In this document: piece after piece, positions 1-11,410 of the stretch
Position numbering within the stretch: position 1 is the first letter of the stretch
Layout of the letters: each line of letters opens with the position of its first letter
Translations under genes and position numbers: made by a program
Assembly (NCBI GenBank): GCA_024364735.1
Contig: JAGFNQ010010092.1
Coordinates: 38,267-102,266 of the forward strand
Direction of reading: 5' to 3'
DNA from: Boesenbergia rotunda
Taxonomy: Eukaryota > Streptophyta > Magnoliopsida > Zingiberales > Zingiberaceae
DNA length: 64,000 bases
Notes under the pieces: generated by a model
Told to the model about the DNA's origin: nothing
The model's database searches: none
What the model saw: only the letters and a program-made list of their open reading frames with translations

Positions 1-998
1 AATAGGCTTTCAATTTATGTTGGTCGTCCATAATTAACTAATTAATTATAGAACGATCATGAGTGACACCTAGTAGTACATCATGATCCCCAATTAATTG
101 AAAGATCAACGGTTGACCTCAAAAATGATTCTGAAACCCTTCAGCAGCTATAATGAATCGTGCCACATTCTCTTCACCATCTTATACCCACTTGGTTCAG
201 GACATGGTCTATGTGTGTTAGTCCCCACTAGGCTGACTACGTCACACCTAGCCCAAGTAACGTTTTCTCGTCCTATGGATTCTAATTACTCTCATGAATT
301 TAAGAGATTCATACTCTGAACATGTCATGCTCTGGCCAGAGGCTTCGATAACAATTCGACGATAGGCCTCGGGTATACATCTCCTCGCAAGGAGTGGTGA
401 ATCCTTTGTAGGCTGTTTAAACATCTTCGGGCACTTCGGCTTATACCCAATCATCTTGGGTCACACCTCCTTGGAGATGCTTGCTTAAGATGTCAAAGTA
501 TAAGTCTCCATGACCAAGATGACTTGAACACCGTAAGTCAATGAAACATCGCACTTAAGCTGCAGTAAGAATTTCACTGACATATCTATATGTAGACTAC
601 CATATGAAGTTTTACAGCCAGTCACTACAATGAACTAGTTCTCTTAACTAGCATTCATGTTTATCTCCGGACATCTCAATGTCACCAGCCAGTGAGAATC
701 AGCTGATTAGAGAATAACCCATGCTAGTCTCAACAGAATTGATAGTGTCCGTATTTATCATTTCATCGACTAGGGACAATTTCAATACTTCACAATTGCA
801 CATGTAGAGATAATCACTAGTTGTGAATTCATCACAAATTCTCTCATGCTGTGAATTGTATTGCGGACATTCAGTAAATGAGCTTAAGATATTAATCAAA
901 TAATCATTTATTCTCAAATAGTCAATATTCATTTATTAAAATAAATGATTACAATCATAAGCCGATTGCCTTAGGACACTTCTCTCATATCACTAACA
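1..998 (-). mobile_element. Angela-type copia LTR fragment
   Basis: This segment is almost identical to 61503-62497, which directly abuts an Angela-like RNase H reading frame and is therefore the LTR end of that element. The LTR terminus is visible here as CTAACA ending at 998 (TGTTAG on the minus strand). Beyond 998 the sequence changes abruptly to the 3' end of a gypsy polyprotein. The left part lies outside the window, so I cannot tell whether this is a solo LTR, a truncated one, or the end of an element extending leftwards. Short translated frames here have no family resemblance and are not called. Confidence 0.8.
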
Positions 999-1042
999 GG
1001 GGGCGCCCTCTACGTGGCCTTCGATCCGCAACAATCTTGAAC

Positions 1043-3904
1043 TTAGAACAGCTCTGGATACCTTTGCCTAATGCTATCTTCTGATTCCCAGGTTGCCTCT
1101 TCATACTTATGATTCAGCCATAAGACTTTTACTAGTGGTACCACTTTGTTCCTCAGCTTCTTATATGCTCGATCTATTATCTGAATAGGTCGTCTTTCAT
1201 AACTGAAATCTTCTTGAACTTGTACCATCTGTGGCTCAATCACTTGGTTGGCATCTGGGATATGCTTCTTTAGCATTGAGACATGGAACACATTGTGTAT
1301 TGCTGACATCTCTGGAGGTAGCTCCAACTCATAAGCTACTTTGCCAACTCTTTTTGTCACTAGGTAGGGTCCTATGTATTGAGGACTTAGCTTGCCTTTC
1401 TTGCCGAATCTCATTACACCCTTCATAGGAGCTACTTTGAGGAAAACTGTATCGCCAACTTCAAACTCTAACGGTCTACGACGTACATCGGCATAACTCT
1501 TCTGCCTACTCTGAGCAGCTTCTATTCTCTGGCGGATGCTCTTTATAGCTTATGTGGTATCATCTATAAGGTCAGTCTGAGACTCCATTTCTTTCTTCTC
1601 ACTACCCTCATACCAACAGAGGGGAGATCTACATTTCCTACCATAAAGAGCTTCATAGGGTGCCATACCAATAGTGGCTTGGTAACTGTTGTTGTAGGCA
1701 AACTCAGCTAAACATAAATATTTGCACCAACTGCCTTTGAAATCTAATGCACAAGCTCTGAGCATATCTTCTAGAATTTGATTCACTCTCTCTGTCTGTC
1801 CATCAGTCTGGGGATGGAAAGCTGTGCTAAACTTCAGTTTGGTGCCTAGCGCTATCTGTACGCACTCCCAAAAGTGTGAAGTGAAACGACCATCTCTATC
1901 AGAGATAATGGTCTTCGGGACTCCGTGTAGTCGGATCACTTCCTGTACATATAGCTGGGCTAATCTTTCAATCGAATAAGACACTTTGATTGCCAAGAAG
2001 TGGGCAGACTTGGTCAATCTGTCTACTATTACCCAAATAGCGTCATAGCCATTAGTTGTCTTTGGTAGACCAACTATGAAATCCATGGCTATGTCTTCCC
2101 ATTTCCACTCTGGAATCTGAATGGGTTGTAGGATACCTCCTGGTCTCTGGTGTTCTGCTTTAACTCTCTGACATGTCAGGCAGGTGCTGACATACTTGGC
2201 TATGTCTCTTTTCATTCCAAACCACCAAAATCTTCTTTTCAAGTCCTGGTACATCTTAGTGGAACCAGGGTGCATTGAGTAGGGAGTTCTATGGGCTTCT
2301 TCAAGAATCTTCTTTCTCAGCTCTTCACTATTGGGGACACATAAACGGTTACCATAATAGAGTATCCCACTGTCAGATACTCTAAACTCTTTACTTTCTC
2401 CTTCTTGTATCTCTTGCTTGATCCTTTGGATATCATAATCCTCAGCTTGCTCTTTCTGTATATCTTCAAGCAAGGTTGACTCTAGTGTCAATAGAGCTAA
2501 CTGCCCATAAATGATCTCAACTCCATAATCTACTATTTCCTACCATAATGGTGGTGATAATGATGATAAGGACATCAAAGTGGCACATGTCATTCTACTT
2601 AGTGCATCTGCTACTTTATTTGCCTTACCAGGGTGGTAAAGGATCTCACAGTCATAATCCTTCACTAACTCAAGCCACCTTCGCTGTCTCATATTGATGT
2701 CTTTCTGAGTGAAGAAATATTTCAGACTCTGGTGATCTGTATAAATCTTACACTGCACTCCATACAGGTAATGTCTCCATATTTTTAGAGCGAAGACTAC
2801 AGCTGCCAACTCTAGATCATGAGTGGGGTAATTCTTTTCATAATCCTTGAGTTGCCTGGAAGCATAAGCTATGACTTTGCCTTCTTGCATAAGTACGACC
2901 CCAAGTCCTAGCTTTGATGCATCACTGTATATATCAAAGCTCTTATCACCTTCGGGTACTGTAAGAATAGGAGCGCTTGTCAGTCTCTTCTTCAACTCAA
3001 GGAAACTCTGCTCACAGTCTTCAGTCCACTCATACTTCTTATTCTTTCTGGTAAGGGCTGTAAGTGGAGAAGCTATCTTTGAAAAGTCTCCTACAAACCT
3101 TCTGTAGTACCCTGCTAAACCCAGAAAACTTCTGATCTCACTAGCATTCTTTGGTCGATTCCAGTTACTAACTGCTTCAATCTTGGCTGGGTCTACCATA
3201 ATGCCTTCTTTGGAAATGATGTGGCCTAGAAAGGCCACCTGGTCAAGCCAAAACTCACACTTTGAGAATTTGGCGTACAACTCCCTCTGGTGTAAGGTCT
3301 GCAACACTATCTTCAGGTGTTCTTCATGTTCTTCCTGAGTCTTTGAATACACTAGGATATCATCAATGAAGACAATGACGAACTTGTCAAGAAAATCCTT
3401 GAACACTCGATTCATTAGATCCATAAACGTCGTAGGGGCGTTTGTCACTCTAAAGGGCATGACCACAACCTCGTAGTGCCCGTATCTTGTACTGAAAGCA
3501 GTCCTTGGCACATCACTCTCCTTCACTTTGAGTTGATGGTAACCTGATCGCAGATCTATTTTGGAGAACACCGTGGCTCCCTTCAACTGATCGAATAAAT
3601 CATCTATCCTTGGTAAGGGATATCTGTTCTTGATGGTTACCTTATTCAAGGCTCGATAATCTATGCACATTCGCATGGATCCATCTTTCTTCTTGACGAA
3701 CAACACAGGAGCTCCCCAGGGTGAATGACTAGGGCAGATGAAACCCTTGTCGAGCAGCTCTTGTAACTGTTCTTGCAGCTCTTTCAGTTCTGCTGGTGCC
3801 ATGCGATAAGGTGCCTTTGAAATTGGGTTGGTTCCTAGAACCAACTCAATTTCAAATTCAATTTCTCGATTGGGAGGGAGTCCTGGTAACTCTTCAGGAA
3901 ACAC
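1043..3904 (-). pseudogene. pol: Tek-1 pol: RT, RNase H, integrase, chromodomain
   Basis: One minus-strand frame runs from 3904 to 1043 and is broken only by a TAG at 2540-2542 and a TAA at 1550-1552. The first part is a gypsy reverse transcriptase with the catalytic FIDDIL motif and the conserved KIDLRSGYHQ block. RNase H follows (YSDASKLGLG, then TDHQSL). The integrase part has an HPG..C..C zinc-binding region ending TCLTCQRVKAEHQ, the core aspartates (MDFI.GLP and SDRDGRF) and the FHPQTDGQTERVN block. The end, VPLVKVLW...EEATWE, is a chromodomain-like tail typical of Tekay. In the RT, the usual MPFG is MPFR, which would probably damage the enzyme. Gag and protease lie upstream (higher coordinates) in decayed form. 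It would have copied the element RNA and integrated it; it is now dead. Confidence 0.9.
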
Positions 3905-4165
3905 CTTCGGATAGTCACAGACTACCCGTACCTCTTTTTACTTTAACTCTTCTCTTTGCCTTGCATCTACTATATGCGCTAATAACCAGTACATCCATTA
4001 TCTAACATTCTCTGAGCTTGTAAGGTAGATAAGAACCTTTTTGTCTTTCTCTTTGGGTCTCCAATAAACTCAAATGGAGGTTCTGCTTCTGGTGTGAACT
4101 TGACTTTTCTTTTGCGGCATTCATTAGAGGCACTATACTTGCTCAAGAAATCCATCCCTAAAATG
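3905..4165 (-). pseudogene. Tek-1 protease/linker remnant
   Basis: The minus strand encodes a readable ILGMDFLSKYSAS block, the usual C-terminal protease signature of Tekay polyproteins, then a spacer running into the reverse transcriptase. Stops interrupt it near 3940-3990. The protease active-site region itself is not recognisable. It is contiguous with the pol frame and was presumably part of the same polyprotein. Confidence 0.6.
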
Positions 4166-5120
4166 ATCGAAATCCTTCATCTCAAGGACTACTAAATCAC
4201 TATAGAGCTCTCGGTTGAAAATTTGAATTAATACAGCTCGTAGCCACTGAGTAGATGCCATGACCTCTCCCGAAGGTAAGGTTGTTAAGAACTTCATCGT
4301 TCAACATTTCTGGTGGCCTTTATACTGTTATCAGTCCTTCCGAGGTCTGCGGCCTGCTAATACCGCTGGCCACCTTTAAAGCTATCTCAACCCTTAACAT
4401 TTTGATCATTAGCCTAACTCTTTCTCTTTCAGTGCCAACTAGCTCTAGGCACAGACAAGCTAGTCGGTTGAACTTCCTCACTGCTTCATCCACGGATAGT
4501 TCTCCAGGTCTGAACTCCGTGAATTCATCATAATGCTTGTTGGTTACTCGCATATGAAACTATTCTTCGAAGAACTCAGTCTCGAAGTCGACCCATGTCA
4601 TCTAGCTGATATTTCTCTTGGCCTTAACTTCCTCCCACCACATCCTAGCATCTCCCGTAAGTCAGAAAGATGCACACTTTATCTTCTCTACCTCATGCCA
4701 GTCCAGTAGCCCTACTATTCTTTCCAACGTTTTGAACCATGCTTAAGCATCCCATGGTTTGCTTGTGCCTGGGAAGTTCTCTAGCGTCAGTTTCTTCTAC
4801 TGAATGAGGTACGCTTCTTGCCTCACCCCCCCCCCCTTGTCGGGATTACAGAAGTAACCGATGGGTCTTTGGTCACAACTGGTGCTACTACATTCGCCAC
4901 CAACAGGGTAACAGGAGTGGCCTACTGGTTAGCTATCATGGTGGCAATAACTTGCTGTTATTATGCTAACTGTCTCCATAACTGCGCTACCACCTCTAAG
5001 AGACTTGGTGGTGGTACTGACTCTGCCTCTTGCCCTTTAGGAGCTCGCTCCTCGTTTTGGGCCTTTCTAGGACGTCCTCTTGGCATTCTCTTACTTTACA
5101 TCATCTAGGACGTCCTCTTG
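4166..5120 (-). pseudogene. gag: Tek-1 gag remnant
   Basis: Fragments of a gypsy gag capsid survive. The clearest is on the minus strand at 4320-4553, reading EFRPGELSVDEAVRKFNRLA and then an LMIKMLR..IALKVASG segment, which matches the retrotransposon gag fold (a target-size, helix-rich segment of Tekay gag). Further upstream, around 4820-5060, an alanine/valine/threonine-rich piece fits the N-terminal gag region. No zinc knuckle is legible. Several frameshifts separate the pieces, so no protein is expected. A poly-C run at 4829-4838 is a likely sequencing or mutation hot spot. Confidence 0.55.
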
Positions 5121-5143
5121 ACATTCTCTTACTTTATATCATA
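5066..5143. repeat. 38-bp tandem duplication, Tek-1 leader
   Basis: Two adjacent near-identical copies of a unit containing AGGACGTCCTCTTG followed by ATTCTCTTACTTTA. Each copy holds the palindrome AGGACGTCCT. It lies in the 5' part of the degenerate gag. Confidence 0.7.
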
Positions 5144-5420
5144 AAGAGGGTAATGACATTTCATCAATAAGGACATTTCATTACTTTACTATCATCCTAC
5201 TCATATCATCATACTCATATGGCATATGCCATATCACCATAATATCATCATACTATCATCATACTCATATAACATATGTCATATCATCATACTGTCATCA
5301 TACTCATAATAGCATTACTGATCATCATACTCATAATAGCATTACTGATCATCATACTCATAATAGCATTTACTAATCATGCACATAATAGCATATAATA
5401 ATACTAACATACTTCCTTAT
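5144..5420. repeat. ATCATACTCAT-type simple repeats, Tek-1 leader
   Basis: The untranslated leader between the primer site and gag is built of irregular tandem repeats of short ATCATACTCAT / ATAATAGCATTACTG units, including three near-identical copies between about 5290 and 5370. No reading frame is supported here. About 130 nt of unremarkable sequence follows to the primer site. Confidence 0.7.
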
Positions 5421-5546
5421 CATCATGCACTTACTGATACTAGCAGTTAATAATGAAAAGCATACAAAACTACAACATATGAACTTCTTACTTGGCAAGC
5501 GGCAGGATTGATGCTTGATGTCAGTGTGGCGGAAGGGTGGAAACTT

Positions 5547-5558
5547 GCTCTGATACCA
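5547..5558 (-). promoter_or_regulatory. Tek-1 primer-binding site (tRNA-iMet type)
   Basis: On the minus strand this reads TGGTATCAGAGC, the standard complement of the initiator methionine tRNA 3' end. It lies 3 nt inside the 5' LTR edge at 5562, which fixes the element orientation. Confidence 0.9.
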
Positions 5559-5726
5559 CTCTGTGACAACCCCTTAACTTCTCTCCCTTAAAGCGGATGT
5601 CACTTTTACTTAACCTTAACATCACCTTATTCTTAGCCTTAGGTTACAACTACTTGACTTCCCTTAACTTGCTCTGAATTTTTTTTCTTTTTTTAAAAAA
5701 AAACTTTCATTTTATTTGCTTTGCAA

Positions 5727-5779
5727 GGATTTGACCCCATACCTCTTAGTTGTAAAACTGAAGCACTAACCATCTGCCC
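5727..5779 (-). other. tRNA-like A/B box module in Tek-1 LTR
   Basis: On the minus strand the segment starts with an A-box-like GGGCAGATGGTTAG and ends with a B-box-like GGGTCAAATCC, spaced much as in a tRNA gene with a long variable arm. A cloverleaf is not obvious. It resembles modules in the Tek-2 LTRs and in the fold-back arms near 55921. Confidence 0.4.
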
Positions 5780-5804
5780 TACAACACTTTCTTTTCAATG
5801 GTAC

Positions 5805-5957
5805 CAGTCGACTGCTAGATAGCCAGTCGACTGGTGTCAGCCACAGAAACTTTCTGTGCCCGGCACCAGTCGACTGGCCTCTTGGCAGTCAACTGGTGCA
5901 TCGAACAGAAGGTTCTGTTCGATAGGGCAGTCGACTGGTATCTGAACCAGTCGACTG
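5805..5957. repeat. CAGTCGACTG palindrome cluster
   Basis: Exact CAGTCGACTG occurs at 5805, 5824, 5867, 5928 and 5948, with the variant CAGTCAACTG at 5886; several are extended to CCAGTCGACTGG. Two further palindromes sit between them: CACAGAAA/TTTCTGTG at 5842-5858 and TCGAACAGAA/TTCTGTTCGA at 5901-5922. Confidence 0.9.
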
Positions 5958-6819
5958 GCACGCCTGAAAACTGCAGTTTCAGACCTGGGAACTCCTTTCA
6001 AGGGTCCACCATTCACACACTTTCAATGCATATAATGAAACAACTTCAAATCTAAACTCTATACTAGTTTTATAAGCATCTTAACAACTCAAAACGAATC
6101 CAATAACTTGAAATTAGGATTTCTACGAAATTTAACAAACTTATCAAAACACATGCAATCTCTACTAACTTTGTACCCAACTTTGACTCCATGTAAAGTT
6201 TAAATAAGGTGATCACATCCTACCAATCCAAAACATCAACCATGAGTTTCTATAAATCAAAACGCCTCTAAGACTTATCCCAAAGATCTCTTCCACGGTT
6301 CCGCCGCCACTGAACATCAATGCAAGTCCCGTTCGTCTCCATAGCTTATGCTTTTTCTTTACCTTTATCTGCAATAGAAGGAAATGCAACTAATAAGCGA
6401 ATTGCTTAGTAAGTAAATCCTAACTCACAAATCCATGTTATCGATAATAAACATGCTCATTTCAAAGAATGCTTGCTTCAAAATACATGCACTTGGAAAT
6501 ATTTGCACATGGGAACTTTCATACACTTATCATGCTCAATCATGCTTGAAAACATTTACTTGCATCAAAACACTTGCAAACTTAACATGCTCATGCTTTC
6601 TTTTGAGACTTGATACTTATACATTTCCATACTTTAAAACATTAACTTCTTTGCTCTTGCTCTTTAACATGCTTGTAACATAACCATGTTAACATACATA
6701 ACAAAAACATGCACTTAAGAAAATTGAAACACTTACATATACTCATATACTTCAAAATAATAATCAACTTTCTCAGGCCTTGGCACTGAACCATGGTATC
6801 AATGTACCAATGCGCGCAT

Positions 6820-6863
6820 CCCTAATAGGTTTCGAGGTAGCTAGCCACCGCACCCTATTAGAG
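6820..6863. other. Conserved LTR hairpin block, Tek-1
   Basis: CCTAATAGG pairs with CCTATTAG across a loop containing GAGGTAGCTAGCCACC. An equivalent block, with a changed but still pairing stem, is present in both Tek-2 LTRs and, weakly, in the fold-back composite. Confidence 0.55.
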
Positions 6864-7748
6864 CTTCCTTCTAACTTTCTGTGAGCCTCTCATTTGCCCG
6901 GTACATGTCACTTTACAAAAGTAAAATACTTTCTTACTCAATATGCTTATACTTATCAAGCTATCTTTCTTTTTGCATAAATTTTGCATTACAAACTTTA
7001 CCTTTCTTACTTGGAACATTCATCGAGCACCTTGCATGCCCTTAACCCAGAACTCATTTTTGGGACTTTTCAAGAACTTGGTCTTATCATACTTATATCA
7101 CACATACAAACCTACTCAAATTCAAGTTCTATGATAATAACATATATTCTTTAGAAACTTAAATCACACAATAAGACAATATTCTCAAAGTATGCACTTA
7201 GATCACAAAATTACGGTTCTACAACGAGAATCTACATACGAAACTACTTCTATTGTAGGTGAGTGATTTACTTACCCTTTTTCTTGAAGAAAACTCACTA
7301 AGTATTTTGAAAAAACCTAGCGTAGGACTCCTCTTCTCTTCCTTGCGAGGAAACTCCACTCCTTGGCCCTAGGGAAGAAGCCCTAGGTTCTCCACTCAAG
7401 AAAAAGAAAAAGGAGGAAGAAAACCCTTGTTTTCGCAGCCCCCAAACCCCCTGCTCGCGCAGCCTCCAAAAACCTAATGGGGTCTTAACACAACTTAAGC
7501 GGAAGTTTAAATACCTCTTCATGAAAAAGCCTAACTTACCTATAACATTAATTGGCTTCATCCTTTTCTGTGCTTGATACCCCTGCCCTTCTGGTTATCC
7601 AGACGCCCTTAAGGGCTTGCTTTGCCTTGTGGTCGCGGGATCAAACCTCCGCTCGACCCTTTCTTTTTTTCTTTTTATTTTAATTCGAAAAAATGCTAGA
7701 AAATTCAGAAAAATTCCTAATAATTCACAAAAATTATTGGGTGTTACA

Positions 7749-7879
7749 ACTAGCCCTAGGAAAAATACGACCTGTGGCCCCTATACTACTCATTCTACTT
7801 TTATGAGTTAGGGTTTTCAGTATCTATAAATATCTAAATTTGAGACCCACATTCGTGACATCTAGCCTGGGGTTCATCA
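7749..7879 (+). promoter_or_regulatory. Ath-1 5' LTR end with TATA box
   Basis: The LTR terminus is taken at TTCATCA (7879), just before the primer site. A TATA-like CTATAAATAT lies at about 7823-7832, a plausible LTR promoter. The left part of the LTR has been lost to the Tek-1 junction. Confidence 0.6.
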
Positions 7880-7885
7880 AATTTT

Positions 7886-7903
7886 TGGCGCCGTTGTTAG
7901 GGA
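7886..7903 (+). promoter_or_regulatory. Ath-1 primer-binding site (tRNA-Asp type)
   Basis: TGGCGCCGTTGTTAGGGA differs at two bases from the usual Athila/Tat primer site. Ath-2 has an intact version at 48962-48979. Confidence 0.85.
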
Positions 7904-8013
7904 CCAACTAGTTGAGTTTGTTTGATTTTTGCTTGCGTGCTTACTGCTATATCTTTTGATCTATTTTATCTATTTTATTTTTCCATATACATTTGCTGCG
8001 ATTTGTTTGTTTT

Positions 8014-9680
8014 ATGACCAGGTCCGTAGGTGGTGATCTCGAGGAACTAGACCCTGAAATTGAGAGGACTTTCAGAGCAAGGAGGAACCAAGGTATAATT
8101 TCAGAGCTATTGATATTCCTCCTCTTCAGACTATTCCTACTCATTCAAGCATTATCATGGCAGACCACCAGAAGACCATGAAAGAACTTGCAGCACTAGA
8201 TGATACCTTTCAGTACTCCAGCATTGCTTATCCAAAGATGACTGGCGATTTTGAGCTTAGATCAGGACTATTCCACTTGTTGCCTAAATTTCAAGGATTA
8301 TCTGGAGAGGATCCAAACAGACATCTGCATGAATTTCACATAGTCTGCTCCACCATGAAGCCTCAGGGGATTTCAGAAGAAGATATTAAGCTGAGAGCAT
8401 TTTCATTTTCTCTTACTGGAGCAGGAAAGGATTGATTCTACTATTTACCTACTGGGCACGTGTCTAGCTGGATTTCTATGAAGAAGGCATTTCTAGAAAA
8501 ATACTTCGCAGCTTCTAGGACTGCAATTATCAGAAAGAGTATCTGTGGAATACATCAGGTAGTGGGAGAGACTCTTTATGACTATTGGGAAAGATTCAAC
8601 AAGCTTTGCTCTAGTTGCCCATAGCACCAGATCAGTGAGCAGCTCCTCATTCAGTATTTCTACGAGGGTTTATTGTAGATGGATAGGATCATGATAGATG
8701 CTGCAGCTAGAGGAGCCCTAGTTAACAAAACACCAGATCAAGCTAGGGAGCTGATTTCAAACATGGCAAAGAACTCACAGCAGTTTGGAAGCAGAGCATT
8801 GTCCACCAGAGGAGTGAATGAGGTCCAGGTGGCTTCTAATGAACAAAGGGAAATTAGGAATTCTCTGGTAGAGCTCACATCATTGGTGAAGCAAATGGCT
8901 CTTAATAATGCAAGCCAAAATCCCAATTTTTCGGTACCTCCACAATCAAGCCAAGTGATGAGGGTATGTGGTATTTGCTCTAGCCAAGAACATAATTCAG
9001 ATTCATGTCCCAACCTTCAACAAGATGAAACAATAGCGGCGTTGGTTAGGGGACAATTTCAAGCCAAGAATAACCCCTACTCATCCACTTACAACCCTGG
9101 TTGGAGGGACCATCCAAATCTGAAGTATAGCAACTCTTTTTACCAACAAAACCCATCACAACAACAATTTCAGTAGCCTCAACAAACTTTCCAGCAACCG
9201 CAGCAATCTCAGCAGTAATTCCAGCAATTCCAGCCTCAATTCCAGCAACCTTTTCAAGGGAATTAACAAGGTTTCCAAGGAAATTTGAATTTTCAGCAAC
9301 AATATCAACCCTTACAGCAACAATTCCAACAATCACAGCAAAGTTTTCAGCCTTTGAATCAAAACTTTCAGCCACAAAATCAAGGTTTTCAGCCCACTCA
9401 GTTTCAATCTTCACCACAACCATTTCCACTTCAAAACCAAAATTTTCAGGGCTATAATTCTCAACAAGTTCAGCCATCATTCCAACCCAATTATCAACCA
9501 TTTCAGCAGCCATTTCAGCCCTATAATCAGCCCCAACAGCCCCAATTCCAACAATCACAGCAGGATAACACTTTTTAGCAGCCTACCTCATCATTTCAAG
9601 GTCAATCAAAGCCTCATGCTAACCAAGGGGGCTATGGAGGCTCTAGTGGGGGAAATGCGCAACAACAAAGGATAGAAGAG
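8014..9680 (+). pseudogene. gag: Ath-1 gag
   Basis: The start is ATG 8014 (MTRSVGGDLEELDPEIE), the usual Athila N-terminus. A frameshift near 8090 moves the reading into the frame that continues to the protease. The capsid region follows (FHLLPKFQGLSGEDPNRHL, then YFYEG). A CX2C..HX4C-like element (CGICSSQEHNSDSC) lies near 8970-9010. After that comes a long Q/F-rich low-complexity tract (9150-9580). Premature stops in this one frame are TGA 8433, TAG 8622, TAG 8676, TAG 9174, TAA 9216, TAA 9264 and TAG 9576. Gag would form the particle and bind element RNA. The many stops show an old, silenced copy. The Q/F-rich tract is clearly homologous to the Ath-2 product. Confidence 0.88.
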
Positions 9681-10958
9681 ATGCTTCAACAACTTTTACA
9701 ACAACAAAGAAATGATCCCACCATACAAAACATCGAAAGGCAAATTGGACAATTCGCTAGTGGGATGAACCAAATTCAAGTTCAAGGATCAAGCCAACTA
9801 CCTTCTCAAGCTACTCCCATTCCAAAGGGAAACATTAGCGCTATTACTTTGAGGAGTGGGAAGGTTGCTTCAACTCAAAATGGTCCAAGAGCTGATTTTT
9901 CTGAAAATAGGGTAGCACCTACATTTTCAGCACCAATCAGCCCTGAAATCACTTCAAAATCAGTTGGTTCCACCCCTAGTCCGTGCTCAACTCCTTCCTC
10001 AAGTAATCCTGTGATTTTGGTGGAAAATGAGGGAGAAATCATAGGCGAAACCGACCTTACAGCAGCTACATCGAGTGGGACAGCAGCTCAAAATTCAGCC
10101 CCTCCAATTTCAGTTCTAGAGGAAGAAATGAGAGTTCCCTTGCCCTTTCCACATCGAAAAACTCAAGCCAAAAGGCAAGTGGAGGAGGAGAAAGCTAAAG
10201 AATACAATAAGCTTGTAAAGATGTTTAGCAAAGTAGAGATTAATGTACCCCTGTTGACCATGATTAAACAGATTCCTAAGTATGCAAAATTCCTGAAAGA
10301 TTTATGTGTTCACAAGAAGAAGCTTAAGGAGAATGAGTTGGTCATCTTGGGGAAAAATGTTTCATCACTCATCCATGCCATACCTCAAATGTGTGAAGAC
10401 CCTGGAGTTTTTACTGTATCATGTGAGATAGGGAGGACTATGTTTCATGACGCCATGCTAGACTTGGGAGCCTCCATCAATGTAATGCCCAGATCGGTCT
10501 TCCAGATGCTTGGCATTGGCCCTCTGTAGCCCACTGGAGTGGTAATTCAGTTAGCGGACAAAAGTCAGACCCATCCAGCAGGAATTATTAAAGATGTTTT
10601 GGTAAAAGTAAAGGAGATGATTTTCCCTACAGACTTCTACATTTTGGACATGGAAGGAGACTATCTTGCACACAGATCCCCACTTATCCTTGGGAGGCCT
10701 TTTCTGAAGACTGCAAGGACAAAAATTGACGTTTATGCTGGCACACTTTCGATGGAAGTGGGGGACACAGTAGTTCAGTTTAGTATTTTCAATGCCATGA
10801 AGTACCCTAGGGAAGATCACTCTATTATGAGCATTGACATTCTGGATGGCTGGTTGTTACAGATTCAGTGGTTGAGGGAGTTTCACATGATTCTTCTGGA
10901 GGAGATATTTTTTCAGAGGAGGTTGAGGGAGTACTTGCTATTGAGACTGAGGAGATAA
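9681..10958 (+). pseudogene. Ath-1 gag C-terminus and aspartic protease
   Basis: This continues the gag frame. It carries AITLRSGK near 9840, a highly charged region, the conserved EINVPLLTMIKQIPKYAKFL block, and then the retropepsin-like domain. That domain has the catalytic motif LDLGASINVMP at about 10465 and the ILGRPFLKTA segment near 10690. A TAG at 10527 interrupts the protease and a frameshift near 10850 ends the homology. The protease would have cleaved the polyprotein. The reverse transcriptase that should follow is absent because the gag-only element begins here. Confidence 0.88.
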
Positions 10959-11019
10959 AATAATTTTCGAAACTCTTCCCTTTTTGTTTAAAAAAGACTA
11001 AGTACTAGTTAAAAAAAAC

Positions 11020-11330
11020 TAAGTACTTGATTTGCACCCAAAAAATTATACTTTGAAAAAGTATTGAGTACTTTTTGGAAAAATATTTTGTACTTTTAGT
11101 AAAATATTTTGAACTTAGAAAATTTTTGCACGTAAAGAAATATTGCCTTAGAAAATTTTTCAGTTTAGAAAAGATTTTCAACAAAAATTGCACTCATAAA
11201 AGATTTTCACTTAAACCAAAATTATCCACTTTTAAAAAAAATTTCACTTAGAGAAATGTAGTGCATTTAGAAAAATTAGTATTTTGAAAAAAATTTGCAC
11301 TTAGTACTTTGAAAAATATTTTGCATAAAA
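11020..11330. repeat. A/T-rich 3' region with AAGTACTT motifs
   Basis: Repeated variants of AAGTACTTTGAAAAA and ACTTAGAAAATTTT with no coding capacity. The same kind of sequence fills the 3' regions of Sir-2 (31340-31700) and Sir-3 (51840-52200), supporting a common origin. Confidence 0.55.
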
Positions 11331-11410
11331 ATTTGTCAGAAAAAGTATTTTTAATATTATTTTATTTTGAAAACACAATATTTTACTTGACTTGGTTTCT
11401 TTTCCATTCT

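Larger units (their letters stand above)
999..7748 (-). mobile_element. Tek-1, Tekay-type chromovirus, 3' LTR missing
   Basis: A minus-strand Ty3/gypsy element with, from right to left, a 5' LTR (5562-7748), an initiator-Met-type primer site, an untranslated leader with simple repeats, decayed gag, a protease remnant and one reverse transcriptase-RNase H-integrase-chromodomain frame. The 3' LTR expected left of 1000 is absent: only about 44 nt follow the polyprotein stop before the copia LTR at 998. No target-site duplication can be recognised. The order of domains and the chromodomain-like C-terminus place it with the Tekay (Del) lineage. Confidence 0.85.
5562..7748 (-). mobile_element. Tek-1 5' LTR
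   Basis: About 2.2 kb bounded by TGTGACAACC at 5562 and GTGTTACA at 7748, with the primer site immediately outside. It has no coding capacity. It contains a palindrome cluster (5805-5957), a tRNA-like module (5727-5779), a conserved hairpin block (6820-6863), purine-rich stretches and a low-complexity tail at 7660-7740. The layout matches the LTR of Tek-2, although the two are strongly diverged. Confidence 0.85.
7749..10964 (+). mobile_element. Ath-1, 5' part of an Athila-type element
   Basis: A plus-strand Ty3/gypsy fragment: the last 130 bp of a 5' LTR, a tRNA-Asp-type primer site, and gag-protease. It is cut on the left by the Tek-1 LTR and on the right by the gag-only copia element at about 10960-10975, so reverse transcriptase, integrase and the 3' LTR are gone. 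Gag features (FHLLPKFQGL..EDPNRHLHEF, a Q/F-rich tract, the AITLRSGK block) are characteristic of the Athila/Tat group. Confidence 0.85.

Noticed and set aside
5144..5420. A possible CRISPR-like array in the spaced ATCATACTCAT repeats
   Set aside because: Repeats are short, irregular and without unique spacers; the context is a plant retrotransposon leader.
9046..9558. A 170-codon minus-strand frame opposite the Ath-1 Q/F-rich tract
   Set aside because: It is the antisense shadow of a low-complexity CAA/TTT-rich coding tract; the Ath-2 counterpart shows a similar shadow.
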